DNA from: Rathayibacter oskolensis
Lineage (GTDB): Bacteria; Actinomycetota; Actinomycetes; Actinomycetales; Microbacteriaceae
Length of the DNA: 64,000 nucleotides
Reading direction: 5' to 3'
NCBI RefSeq assembly: GCF_900177245.1
Contig: NZ_FXBM01000001.1
Location: 1,612,001 to 1,676,000, forward strand
Part shown: positions 57,701-64,000 of the stretch, one piece after another
How positions within the stretch are numbered: the first letter of the stretch is position 1
Layout: every line of letters begins with the position of its first letter
Notes under the pieces: model-generated
What the model was told of the DNA's origin: nothing
The model's input: only the letters and a program-made list of their open reading frames with translations
Database searches by the model: none
Program-made: the position numbers and the translations under genes

Positions 57701-57728
57701 AGGCGGACGGGGTCGGATCGGGGGGCAT
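54702..57728 (-). CDS. SNF2-family DEAD/DEAH helicase, without N-terminal SWIM zinc finger
   Basis: A 1008-residue Swi2/Snf2 ATPase. The second half carries the helicase motifs: GILADDMGLGKTLQ (I), LVVAPTSVV (Ia), LDEAQF (II), LALTGTPLENS (III), LVFSTFTSYL (IV), FLISLKAGGTGLTLTEADHVF (V) and DRAHRIGQERRVNVYRL (VI). The first half is a poorly conserved domain. Many actinobacterial relatives start with a SWIM zinc finger (CxC...CxH); none is visible here. It could move DNA-bound proteins; the target is unknown. ATG 57728 has no clear ribosome site. Confidence 0.9.
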   Translation of the reverse strand: MPPDPTPSAWRARVGELSGGAESADTPPLTPIGLQFELRRLVRRADDPWRAPASERVTAKGYDPADRDDHRLATRPVVAGRGGAWNRTTLTWKSLNHQTHRLSLDPVHQRWFAEYAALHRATRTVHLGQDPDWIHLDDYESPLLWQLLEQAEALRIPLLAPDKGSIAVGSAAHLALVASSDAGSLELRPALWADGAERPIESARPIARHGVYVVEAGDPSSLLLAPMRRALDDEELRLLRHPERTLVPGDDVEEFLRDHLPSLRGRVAVRADGSGIELDEPEPPQLICTVSFEPRRVVRVAWHWRRTPDRASELDGVGDEGLEASILRRARTVLAEAGSSVVPDPGSPAVLRGADAAVFVVEQLPLLGAVGGVRIEREGVPPDYRLLTGPLTLTLTAVDTESADWFDLGVVVSIGDASVPFGPLFRALASGGTRIRLVDHSYLSLDHPGLDRLRELLNRADEIDEWETGARIGRHQTALWDELEELADETVASDAWRTVLETALTAGAPEPVPPPAGLVAELRPYQAEGYAWLVHRRRHGLGGILADDMGLGKTLQALAMMLEAVEESRASGERRPPFLVVAPTSVVPGWVSEAARFAPSLRVHAVTSSREGRGSTLDAMPPGTDVVVTSYAVLRLAAEAWGGREWSALMLDEAQFAKNPGSQTHRAARSVGAPITLALTGTPLENSLDELWAILALVAPGLLPPLRRFREEYTRPLQHADAPVGIASPDHFEGRTVPQSVGARRRLERLRSRIRPFLLRRTKEAVAPELPEKQEQTLEVTLAPAHRVLYDTYLQRERRKLMGLVEDLDRQRFTVFRSLTLLRLLALDASLVDQAYRHVPSAKLDALLEHLDDVLAEGRRALVFSTFTSYLERAAERLRARGIPFVQLDGSTRDREAVIASFRAGRAPVFLISLKAGGTGLTLTEADHVFILDPWWNPAAEAQAVDRAHRIGQERRVNVYRLVAKDTIEEKIVRLKERKSRLSTAALDEGELFAQALTADDVRELLRE

Positions 57729-57803
57729 CGGTCCATGCTGTCACGACCCTCCGACACGGCGGACGCCTCGGTCGGCGCGGGCCGGGAGGGGCACAATCGG
57801 AGC

Positions 57804-58685
57804 ATGACGAGCAGCGACTCCCCCGAACCCACTGTCCTCGCGATCGGCGGAGGCGGCCTCCGCGTCGCCCTGACGACCGCGGGCGCCGAGATGACCTCGC
57901 TCCGCGACGACGCCGGTCGCGAGTACCTCTGGCAGGCCGGCCCGGAGTGGCGTCGGCACGCACCCGTTCTCTTCCCCATCATCGGGCGCCTCCCCGGCGA
58001 CACCCTCCATCACGACGGGGTCGACCATCGGATGGGGCAGCACGGCTTCGCGCGCGACCGCGTCTTCGAGCTGGCCGGTGTCTCGGGCGACGAGGCGGTG
58101 TTCCGGCTGCGCAGCGACGACGCCACCCGGGCGGTGTTCCCCTTCGACTGGACGCTGCTGATCGCCTACGCGGTCACCGGATCGACCCTGCGGATCACCC
58201 AGACGGTCGAGAACCGCGGCCGGGCGCCGCTCGGGGCGTCGGTCGGCAACCACCCGGCCTTCGCGCTGCCGCTCCCCGGGGCGACCGGCGAGCACCGCAT
58301 CCGCTTCGCCCAGCCCGAGCCCGAGGGGTTCCGCCGCGCCCCCGAGAACCTGCTGATCGAGGAGCGCCACCCCGCCCCGCTGACGGACGGAGTGCTCGCC
58401 GTCGACGACAGCTACTTCGAGGACGGCGTGATGATCTTCGACGAGCGGCGTCGAAGGACCCTGCGGCTCGAGGCCGACGGGGCGCGCTCGATCGAGGTAG
58501 ACTCCGGGGACTTCGACGTCGTCGGGGTGTGGAAGCCCGTCGGGGCGCCCTTCGTCTGCATCGAACCGTGGCGGAGCATCCCGACGCCCGCTGGCTGGGA
58601 CGGCGACATCGTCGACAAGCCGGGGCAGTTCGTGCTCGACCCCGGCGAGCAGCGGGCCTTCGCCTACAGCATCACGCTCGCCTGA
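57804..58685 (+). CDS. Aldose 1-epimerase family protein
   Basis: A 293-residue beta-sandwich sugar epimerase. Blocks VLFPIIGRLPGDTLHHDG, the His in MGQHGFARDRVFEL, and SVGNHPAFALPLPG (conserved NHPAF) fit the YihR/LACX-type group of galactose mutarotase-like proteins. The C-terminal FVCIEPWRSIPTPAGWDGD provides the catalytic-type Glu. It probably works on free or phosphorylated aldoses. CACAAT lies six bases before the ATG at 57804. Its last 22 bases overlap the end of the opposite-strand phosphatase gene. Confidence 0.85.
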   Translation: MTSSDSPEPTVLAIGGGGLRVALTTAGAEMTSLRDDAGREYLWQAGPEWRRHAPVLFPIIGRLPGDTLHHDGVDHRMGQHGFARDRVFELAGVSGDEAVFRLRSDDATRAVFPFDWTLLIAYAVTGSTLRITQTVENRGRAPLGASVGNHPAFALPLPGATGEHRIRFAQPEPEGFRRAPENLLIEERHPAPLTDGVLAVDDSYFEDGVMIFDERRRRTLRLEADGARSIEVDSGDFDVVGVWKPVGAPFVCIEPWRSIPTPAGWDGDIVDKPGQFVLDPGEQRAFAYSITLA

Positions 58686-59632
58686 AGGTCCTCGCGCTGC
58701 AGCCGGGCGTCGAGGAGCTCGAAGCGCCGGATGATGAGCCCCTCCCGGGTCGCCCAGGGGCAGATGACGAGAGTCTCGACGCCGAGGGCGTCCATCGCCG
58801 CCTCGGCGACGAGGGCGCCGGCCAGCAGCTGCGGGGCGCGGAGCGCCGACACTCCAGGCAGCGCAGAACGGTCGGCGGCGCTGATCGCGGCGAGTCGGGA
58901 GGACCACAGCCGGAGGTCGACCAGGTGCAGCTCGCGCCGGGCCAGCGGCCCCGCGGCGCTGGGGGCGGCGCCCGCGATCCTGGCGAGCGAGCGGAAGGTC
59001 TTGGAGGTTCCGGCGACCAGATTGGGGCGGCCGAGAGCGAGGAAGGCGCGCACCGGCTCGGCGAGCACGTCGCGCGCGTGACGGCGGGCGGCCTTGACGC
59101 TGGTCGCCGAGGCAGGATCGCCGACGAGGAGGTCGCGGGTCACGCGGCCCGCACCGAGGGGCACGGAGACGGCGAGCTCGGGGACCTCGTCGACTCCCAT
59201 CGAGAGCTCGAAGGAGCCGCCGCCGATGTCGAGGTCGAGGATCGTGCCCGCTCCCCAGCCGAACCAGCGCCGCACCGCGAGGAAGGTCGCCGACGCCTCG
59301 GCCTCACCGCCCAGCTCCTGGAGGTGCACGCCCGTCTCCGCGCGGACCCGCTCGAGGACGGCTGCGCCGTTGCCCGCCTCGCGGATGGCGGAGGTGGCGA
59401 ACGCGAGCAGGTCCTCCGCGCGGTGCTGGCGGGCGACCTCGTGCGCTTCGGCGACGAACGAGATCAGCTCGCGCTGCCCCTCCTCGGTGATGTCGCCGGA
59501 GGAGTCGAGGTAGGCGACCAGCGCGAGGCTGCGCTTGTGCGACCGGTACGGCACGGGCCGGGCACCGGGGTGAGCGTCGACGAGGAGCAGGTGGACCGTG
59601 TTGGAGCCGATGTCGAGCACGCCGAGTCGCAT
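58664..59632 (-). CDS. Ppx/GppA family exopolyphosphatase
   Basis: A 322-residue ASKHA-fold phosphatase of the actinobacterial two-domain Ppx type. It has the phosphate-1 loop VLDIGSNTVHLLLVD, FATSAIREAGNG and phosphate-2 LDLDIGGGSFELSMG, with EGLIIRRFELLDA near the end. It hydrolyses polyphosphate or guanosine pentaphosphate; which one is open. TAGCGT lies six bases before the ATG at 59632, so a leaderless mRNA is likely. Its 3' end overlaps the aldose epimerase gene tail to tail. Confidence 0.87.
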   Translation of the reverse strand: MRLGVLDIGSNTVHLLLVDAHPGARPVPYRSHKRSLALVAYLDSSGDITEEGQRELISFVAEAHEVARQHRAEDLLAFATSAIREAGNGAAVLERVRAETGVHLQELGGEAEASATFLAVRRWFGWGAGTILDLDIGGGSFELSMGVDEVPELAVSVPLGAGRVTRDLLVGDPASATSVKAARRHARDVLAEPVRAFLALGRPNLVAGTSKTFRSLARIAGAAPSAAGPLARRELHLVDLRLWSSRLAAISAADRSALPGVSALRAPQLLAGALVAEAAMDALGVETLVICPWATREGLIIRRFELLDARLQREDLQASVML

Positions 59633-59638
59633 GCGCCC

Positions 59639-59644
59639 ACGCTA
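59639..59644 (-). promoter_or_regulatory. -10 box for the Ppx gene (leaderless pattern)
   Basis: TAGCGT on the minus strand, six bases (GGGCGC) before the ATG. The same hexamer and spacing serve the GNAT gene. Confidence 0.5.
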
Positions 59645-59681
59645 GCGCGGGCGGCGCGGCGCCCCGCGCCGGCGAGGAGCC

Positions 59682-60248
59682 TCAGGCCGTCGAGACGGCT
59701 TCGCGCAGCTCGTCGTACGTGGCGCGGACGACCGCGCGCAGGTCGTCCGGATCCGTCGCCGTCGCCCAGCGGTTCCAGCCGGTGGTGAATGCCAGCACCG
59801 CTAGGTCTGCGGCGAGACGAGCTCCGGAAGCGGAGGCTCCGCGGTCGCGCAGCGCGCCGGCGACGGCCTGGGCGATGCGCGCCATCTTCAGCAGCTCCCG
59901 CTCCTCGAGGCCGCTGTGGCCGGCGATCACGGCGGCGCGGCGCCGCCCGTGCTCATGACTCTCCCCCACCATCGCGGCGGCCTCGTCCATCCCGACCATC
60001 GCCGTCTCGAGGGGGGATGACGAGGGATCCGCTGCCGCGATCGCCTCGATGACAGTGGACTGCAGCAGTGCCGACGTCCCGAACAGGACCTCGCGCTTGT
60101 CGGCGAAGTAGCGGAAGAACGTGCGCTCGGTGACACCGGCCCGCTCGGCGATGTCGCCGACCGTCGTCTCGTCGAAGCCGCGCTCGCTGTAGAGCTTGAG
60201 GGCAGCCGCACTCAGCCGGCCCCGCGCTCCGGGTTGCCATCGTCCCAT
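59682..60248 (-). CDS. TetR family transcriptional regulator (divergent from SDR gene)
   Basis: A 188-residue TetR-type repressor. The helix-turn-helix is [21 protein letters not shown], split as [10 protein letters not shown] and [11 protein letters not shown] near residues 28-48, and the C-terminal domain is helical and variable. It is divergent from the SDR gene with a 94-base gap that holds a palindrome, the classical arrangement for local control of the neighbour. TAGACT lies six bases before the ATG at 60248. Confidence 0.9.
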   Translation of the reverse strand: MGRWQPGARGRLSAAALKLYSERGFDETTVGDIAERAGVTERTFFRYFADKREVLFGTSALLQSTVIEAIAAADPSSSPLETAMVGMDEAAAMVGESHEHGRRRAAVIAGHSGLEERELLKMARIAQAVAGALRDRGASASGARLAADLAVLAFTTGWNRWATATDPDDLRAVVRATYDELREAVSTA

Positions 60249-60254
60249 TCTCCG

Positions 60255-60260
60255 AGTCTA
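60255..60260 (-). promoter_or_regulatory. -10 box for the TetR gene (leaderless pattern)
   Basis: TAGACT on the minus strand, six bases (CGGAGA) before the ATG at 60248. Confidence 0.5.
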
Positions 60261-60294
60261 GTGATGTCAGAGGCAGTCATCAGGGTGTACGGTC

Positions 60295-60311
60295 ATGTCA
60301 TTCACTGACAT
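60295..60311. promoter_or_regulatory. Candidate TetR operator
   Basis: Perfect palindrome ATGTCA-N5-TGACAT. It overlaps a CATAGT -10-like box (60309-60314) of the SDR gene. A related, imperfect copy (GATGTCAGAGGCAGTCATC) lies at 60273-60291, nearer the TetR start, so the regulator may bind both. Confidence 0.6.
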
Positions 60312-60342
60312 AGTCCGGGTCTTCGGACGGAAGGAAGTCCTC

Positions 60343-61239
60343 ATGCGCGTCTTCGTCACCGGTGCCTCCGGATGGATCGGCTCCGCCGTCGTCCCCGAAC
60401 TGCTCGGAGCGGGCCCCCAGGTCATCGGCCTCGCCCGCTCCCAGGCCTCAGCCGACGCTCTCCTCGCGGCCGGTGCCACGCCCCACCCCGGCAGCCTCGA
60501 CGATCTCGAGAGCCTGCGCTCCGGGGCGCAGGGCGCCGACGGCGTGATCCACCTCGCCTTCAAGCACGACTTCTCGGACTACGCCGGTGCCGGCCGCACC
60601 GAGCGCGCCGCGATGACGACCCTCGGGGACGCTCTCGTCGGCTCCGATCGGCCGCTCCTCTTCGCCTCCGGGCTCGCCGGTATCACGAGCGGGCGGCCGG
60701 CGACCGAGCAGGACGCGTCACCGTTCAGCGGGCCGGATGCGCCGCGCGGCGGAGGCGAGAGCCTCGCCCAGGAGTACGCGGAGCGCGGAGTCCGCACCGT
60801 CCGCCTCCGCTTCGCACCGACCGTGCACGGGGAGGGCGACCACGGATTCACCGCGACGCTCGCCGCCGTGGCGAGGGCGACGGGTGTCGCCGGCTACGTC
60901 GGGGACGGCGGGAACCGGTGGGCCGCGGTGCACCGCAGTGACGCCGGCCGCCTCGTGGCACTGGCTCTGGAGTCCTCGCCCGCCGGGTCCGCCGTGCACG
61001 CGGCAGCCGAGGAGGGCGTCGAGACGCGGCGCATCGCCGAAGCACTCGGCGCGGCCCTCGGCGTCCCCGTGCGGTCGATCGACCCCGCGGAGGCGACCGC
61101 GCACTTCGGCTGGATCGGCACGTTCTTCGGGATGGACGCCGCCGCCTCGAGCACCCTCACCCGCGAGACGCTCGCCTGGACCCCGACGGGTCCGACCCTG
61201 CTCGAGGACATCGAGTCCGGCTTCTACCCGGGGCGCTGA
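60343..61239 (+). CDS. NAD-dependent epimerase/dehydratase (extended SDR)
   Basis: A 298-residue Rossmann oxidoreductase. It opens MRVFVTGASGWIGSAVV with the TGASGWIG nucleotide site. FASGLAGITSG replaces the usual Ser site region, and the catalytic YxxxK is not obvious: AQEYAERGVRTVRLR has Tyr but no Lys four residues on. It belongs to the atypical SDR group often annotated as NAD(P)-binding oxidoreductase. The start is ATG 60343 with GGAAGGAAG upstream; an earlier ATG at 60295 would lie in the operator. Probably controlled by the divergent TetR protein. Confidence 0.83.
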   Translation: MRVFVTGASGWIGSAVVPELLGAGPQVIGLARSQASADALLAAGATPHPGSLDDLESLRSGAQGADGVIHLAFKHDFSDYAGAGRTERAAMTTLGDALVGSDRPLLFASGLAGITSGRPATEQDASPFSGPDAPRGGGESLAQEYAERGVRTVRLRFAPTVHGEGDHGFTATLAAVARATGVAGYVGDGGNRWAAVHRSDAGRLVALALESSPAGSAVHAAAEEGVETRRIAEALGAALGVPVRSIDPAEATAHFGWIGTFFGMDAAASSTLTRETLAWTPTGPTLLEDIESGFYPGR

Positions 61240-61364
61240 GCCGGCGGAGCCTTCCGATCGCGCACCATCGGCGTCAGCGCCGGTCGGTGAAGGGATCGAC
61301 GCTCGCAGGCAGGCGGAATCTCCGCGGAAGGTCACCGCGTGCGCTCGTCCGGCCCAGTCGACCC

Positions 61365-61409
61365 GTCACAGTTGGCTCCCTCATCTCGCTCGAGGGAGCC
61401 GTTCGTGAC
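61365..61409 (+). terminator. Hairpin downstream of the SDR gene
   Basis: GGCTCCCTC pairs with GAGGGAGCC (9-bp, 9-base loop). After a small internal loop, GTCAC pairs with GTGAC outside it. It could end the SDR transcript, though it is 126 bases past the stop. Confidence 0.5.
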
Positions 61410-61567
61410 GAATCGATCCTCACCCGGGAGATCCTCCCTCACTCCACCCGGAAGCACTCCGTACCCGCCGCTCGGCCCCGGGTGCAGCTGTTGAGCCGCC
61501 CCCCACGGCCTCGCAGCGCAGCTGCCGACCCGAAGAGGTCGATCGGCAGACCAGCCGACCACCTCTC

Positions 61568-61660
61568 AGGCGAACGGGTGAATCGCGTCCCAGCGATTCG
61601 ACCTAGCCGAACGCAGGACGCCCTCTGCAGCGCAACCACCCGGGGATGCCGACCGCGCGA
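61568..61660. repeat. Structured dispersed repeat, copy B1 (pyk side)
   Basis: Same 93-nt element as at 22226-22318. Its hairpin at 61579-61600 is TGAATCGC/GCGATTCG: seven Watson-Crick pairs plus a T-G wobble. Relative to the tpiA copy, one T-A pair is swapped for A-T. Confidence 0.8.
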
Positions 61661-61755
61661 CGGGCGACGAGCGCAGCGAGGAGCCGCCCCCCACGGCCTC
61701 GCAGCGCAGCTGCCGACCCGAAGAGGTCGATCGGCAGACCAGCCGACCACCTCTC

Positions 61756-61847
61756 AGGCGAACGGGTGAATCGCGTCCCAGCGATTCGACCTAGCCGAAC
61801 GCAGGACGCCCTCTGCAGCGCAACCACCCGGGGAGCCGACCGCGCGA
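61756..61847. repeat. Structured dispersed repeat, copy B2 (pyk side)
   Basis: Second pyk-side copy, one base shorter. It is followed by an 8-bp stem CGACGGGC/GCCCGTCG (61845-61877) and then the terminator, paralleling the hairpins that follow the tpiA copy. Confidence 0.8.
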
Positions 61848-61880
61848 CGGGCGACGAGCGCAGCGAGGAGCCCGTCGACA

Positions 61881-61912
61881 GAGGGCCCGGCCGCTGTGCG
61901 GCCGGGCCCTTT
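61881..61912. terminator. Terminator between the repeats and pyk
   Basis: Perfect 13-bp stem AGGGCCCGGCCGC with its complement and a 3-base loop, then TTT on the plus strand. It lies eight bases past the pyk stop and can also end a plus-strand transcript of the repeats. Confidence 0.85.
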
Positions 61913-61920
61913 GCAGGAAC

Positions 61921-63366
61921 TCAGTGGTCCCAGTTCTCCACGGGCTCGACCGAGGTGGAGGAGCCGACGACGTGCACGCGCATGTCGTTCGTGGTGCCGG
62001 CGCGTCCGGGAGGGGATCCGGAGACGACGACGACGGTCTCGCCGGGCTCGGCGAGGCCCTCGCGGAGGAGCACCTCGTCGACCTGCGCGAACATCGCGTC
62101 GGTGTGGTTCACGCGCGGCGTCACGAAGGACTGCACGCCCCAGTTGAGCGCCATGCGGCGGCGGACCGCCGGCTCGGGCGTGAATCCGATGATCGGGATG
62201 CCGTGGCGCAGGCGCGTCATGCGGCGGACGGAGTCGCCCGACTCGGTGAACACGCAGAGGAACTTGGCCTCGACGAACTCGGCGACCTCGGCGGCGGCGA
62301 GCGTGACCGAGCCGCCCTGGGTGCGCGGCTTGCTGCCGAGCGGGGGGATCCGCTCGAGGCCGTGCTCCTCGGTCGACTCGACGATGCGGGCCATGGTCTG
62401 GACGGTGACGACCGGCCAGGCTCCGACGCTGGTCTCGCCCGAGAGCATGACCGCGTCGGCTCCGTCGAGGATCGCGTTCGCGACGTCGGAGGCCTCGGCG
62501 CGGGTGGGGCGCGGGCTCTCGATCATCGACTCGAGCATCTGGGTCGCGACGATGACGGGCTTGGCCCAGCGGCGGGCGAGCTCGACGGCGCGCTTCTGCA
62601 CGATCGGGACGGCCTCGAGGGGCAGCTCGACGCCGAGGTCACCGCGGGCGACCATGATGCCGTCGAAGACGTCGATGATCTCCTGCAGGTTGTCGACGGC
62701 CTGCGGCTTCTCGATCTTGGCGATGACGGGTGCCTTGCGGCCCTCCTCCGCCATGATCTCGTGCACGCGCACGATGTCGCTCGCGTTGCGCACGAAGGAG
62801 AGCGCGATGATGTCGGCGCCGAGGCGGATGCCCCAGCGGAGGTCGTCCTCGTCCTTCTGCGAGAGCGCGGGGACGTTGACGGCGACTCCGGGCAGGTTGA
62901 TGCCCTTGTTGTTCGAGATGTTGCCGGGGACGACGCACTCGGTGATCACGCGGGGACCCTCGACGGCGGTGACGCGGACCGCGACCTTGCCGTCGTCGAT
63001 GAGGAGCATGTCGCCCGGGTTGACGTCGTCGGGCAGGCCCTTGAACGTGGTGCCCGAGAGCTCCTTGGTGCCCAGGACGTCCTCGGTGGTGATGGTGAAG
63101 ACGTCGCCCTCGTGGAGGGGGTAGGGGCCGCCCTCGAACTTGCCGAGGCGGATCTTGGGACCCTGGAGGTCGACCAGGATCGCGACGGCGCGTCCGGCGT
63201 CGTCGGCCGCCTGGCGCACGGTGCGGTAGACGGCCTCGTGGACGTCGTAGCTGCCGTGGCTGAGATTCATGCGGGCCACGTCCACGCCGGCGTCGATGAT
63301 CGCACGAATGGTCTCGTACGACGACGTTGCCGGGCCGAGGGTGGCGACGATTTTCGCTCGTCTCAT
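61921..63366 (-). CDS. pyk: Pyruvate kinase
   Basis: A 481-residue glycolytic enzyme making pyruvate and ATP from phosphoenolpyruvate. It opens MRRAKIVATLGPATSS; RMNLSHGSYDVH, the catalytic-lysine block APVIAKIEKPQAVDNLQEI, and DGIMVARGDLGVELPLE are intact. VATQMLESMIESPRPTRAEASDVANAI and the C-terminal allosteric domain follow. ATG 63366 has GGAG about ten bases upstream. Single-gene unit, closed by the repeat-flanked terminator; gltD follows the pyk start on the same strand. Confidence 0.96.
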   Translation of the reverse strand: MRRAKIVATLGPATSSYETIRAIIDAGVDVARMNLSHGSYDVHEAVYRTVRQAADDAGRAVAILVDLQGPKIRLGKFEGGPYPLHEGDVFTITTEDVLGTKELSGTTFKGLPDDVNPGDMLLIDDGKVAVRVTAVEGPRVITECVVPGNISNNKGINLPGVAVNVPALSQKDEDDLRWGIRLGADIIALSFVRNASDIVRVHEIMAEEGRKAPVIAKIEKPQAVDNLQEIIDVFDGIMVARGDLGVELPLEAVPIVQKRAVELARRWAKPVIVATQMLESMIESPRPTRAEASDVANAILDGADAVMLSGETSVGAWPVVTVQTMARIVESTEEHGLERIPPLGSKPRTQGGSVTLAAAEVAEFVEAKFLCVFTESGDSVRRMTRLRHGIPIIGFTPEPAVRRRMALNWGVQSFVTPRVNHTDAMFAQVDEVLLREGLAEPGETVVVVSGSPPGRAGTTNDMRVHVVGSSTSVEPVENWDH

Positions 63367-63461
63367 TGAGGGGGTGCTCCGTTGTTCTGCGCCCGGAGGC
63401 GCGTCGTTAGCGGGGAGGGTGAGCTGGATGCTGGCGGGCAGAGACTATCGCGTCCCCGCGA

Positions 63462-64000
63462 CTACAGCGTGAAGCCCCGGTCGTTCGGGCCGACGGGTGC
63501 GGGGAGCTGGGTCGTGCCCTCGAGGTAGCGGTCGACCTCGGCCGCCACGGAGCGGCCCTCGGCGATCGCCCAGACGATCAGGGACTGCCCGCGACCGGCG
63601 TCGCCGGCCACGAACACGCCGGGGACGCTGGTCTCGAAGTTGGCTCCGCGGTCGACGTTGCCGCGGTCGGTGAAGGGCACGTCGAGCTGACCGGAGAGCT
63701 GGTGCGACTCCGGTCCCGTGAAGCCGAGGGCGAGCAGGACCAGGTCGGCCGGGATCTCGCGCTCGGTGCCGGCCTTCGGGACGCGTCGGCCGTCGAGGTA
63801 CTCGGTCTCGGCCACGCGGACCGCGCGGACCTCGCCCACCTCGTTGGAGAGGAACTCGACGGTGGAGGCGAGGAACATCCGCTCGCCGCCCTCCTCGTGG
63901 GCGCTCGAGACCTCGAACACTGTGGGGTCCATCGGCCAGGGCTGGCCCTCGGGGCGCTCCGACGGCGGCTGCTTGCCGATCGCGAGGTTGGTCACGGAGG
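63462..64000 (-). CDS. gltD: Glutamate synthase small subunit, C-terminal part (partial)
   Basis: The gene runs off the right edge; about 179 C-terminal residues are visible. LVLLALGFTGPESHQLSGQ and the FAD-binding end VPGVFVAGDAGRGQSLIVWAIAEGRSVAAEVDRYL are typical of GltD, which feeds electrons from NADPH to the large subunit GltB for glutamate synthesis. The N-terminal cysteine clusters lie outside. It ends 96 bases before the pyk start on the same strand. Confidence 0.88.
   Translation of the reverse strand, partial: SVTNLAIGKQPPSERPEGQPWPMDPTVFEVSSAHEEGGERMFLASTVEFLSNEVGEVRAVRVAETEYLDGRRVPKAGTEREIPADLVLLALGFTGPESHQLSGQLDVPFTDRGNVDRGANFETSVPGVFVAGDAGRGQSLIVWAIAEGRSVAAEVDRYLEGTTQLPAPVGPNDRGFTL

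Larger units (their letters stand above)
61493..61867. repeat. 188-bp tandem duplication
   Basis: Unit 1 is 61493-61680 and unit 2 is 61681-61867. They appear identical except for one missing base near the end of unit 2 (GGGGATGCC against GGGGAGCC). Both begin GAGCCGCC and end AGCGCAGCGAG. The near identity implies a recent duplication or gene-conversion-like correction. Confidence 0.92.
61240..61920. other. Repeat-rich intergenic region between the SDR gene and pyk
   Basis: 681 bases with no supportable gene. It contains a hairpin at 61365-61409, two tandem 188/187-bp units (61493-61867) each holding the dispersed structured repeat, and the pyk terminator (61881-61912). Short open frames on both strands here are products of the repeats. 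Confidence 0.8.

Noticed and set aside
54882-57803. Long plus-strand extension upstream of the aldose epimerase
   Set aside because: The frame stays open opposite the SNF2 helicase, but conserved sequence starts only at ATG 57804.
61493-61867. CRISPR array
   Set aside because: Only two contiguous units of 188 bp without spacers, and no cas genes nearby.
61240-61900. Small proteins encoded in the pyk-side repeats
   Set aside because: The candidate frames repeat with the 188-bp unit, have no ribosome site, and run into pyk or the SDR gene in the wrong frame.

Overview
The window is a contiguous piece of chromosome from a high-GC actinobacterium. The best fit is the family Microbacteriaceae (Rathayibacter/Clavibacter/Curtobacterium type). 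Supporting signs are the near-exclusive G/C third codon positions, frequent GTG starts, the actinobacterial markers RbpA, CarD, WhiA, OpcA and an ANTAR response regulator, and the familiar gene order running from ctaA/ctaB through the pentose-phosphate genes to glycolysis. I see no insertion sequence, prophage or CRISPR array. Almost all of the window is core genome; the unusual material is intergenic.

Layout. 1-5.6 kb: the tail of a probable glgC, then serB, fabG, a small DUF3099/Cys-protein/SURF1 group, an ABC-F ATPase and bioY. 5.7-9.8 kb: a minus-strand SUF iron-sulfur operon (sufB, sufD, Rieske ferredoxin, sufC, DUF59 factor) without sufS or sufR. 10.4-12.3 kb: heme A synthesis (ctaA, ctaB) facing away from a plus-strand pentose-phosphate operon (tkt, tal, pgi, zwf, opcA, pgl; 12.6-21.0 kb). 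21.1-26.2 kb, minus strand: rbpA, secG, tpiA, pgk, gap and sodA. 26.5-35.5 kb, minus strand: whiA, rapZ, uvrC, uvrA, uvrB. An exported beta-helix protein then precedes coaE, rpsA, a DUF885 protein and polA.

44-52.5 kb is a mixed stretch: thioesterase, PdxH-like oxidase, ANTAR regulator, tRNA-Leu(CAA), GNAT, a coupled monooxygenase/MetY sulfur pair, DUF427, an orphan DarT-like ADP-ribosyltransferase, an unknown protein and a stand-alone adenylate kinase. 52.5-64 kb holds carD with an overlapping TetR gene, a DUF2236 protein, a SNF2 helicase, an aldose epimerase, a Ppx/GppA phosphatase, a TetR/SDR divergent pair with a palindromic operator, pyk, and the C-terminal part of gltD.

Functionally, 12-26 kb plus pyk at 62 kb supply most of lower glycolysis and the oxidative and non-oxidative pentose-phosphate pathway. 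SUF, SURF1, CtaA and CtaB serve Fe-S and heme-copper oxidase maturation, and UvrABC with PolA covers nucleotide excision repair.

The most interesting signal is a dispersed, structured intergenic repeat of about 93 nt. One copy lies beside tpiA and two beside pyk, the latter inside a 188-bp tandem duplication. Its hairpin shows compensatory base changes between loci, and each locus ends in a strong terminator hairpin, so paralogous small RNAs or a REP-like element are both possible. A second signal is a set of twelve genes whose start codon lies 6-7 nt after a TANNNT box, the signature of leaderless transcripts. All start choices and motif calls were made by eye; no database search was possible.
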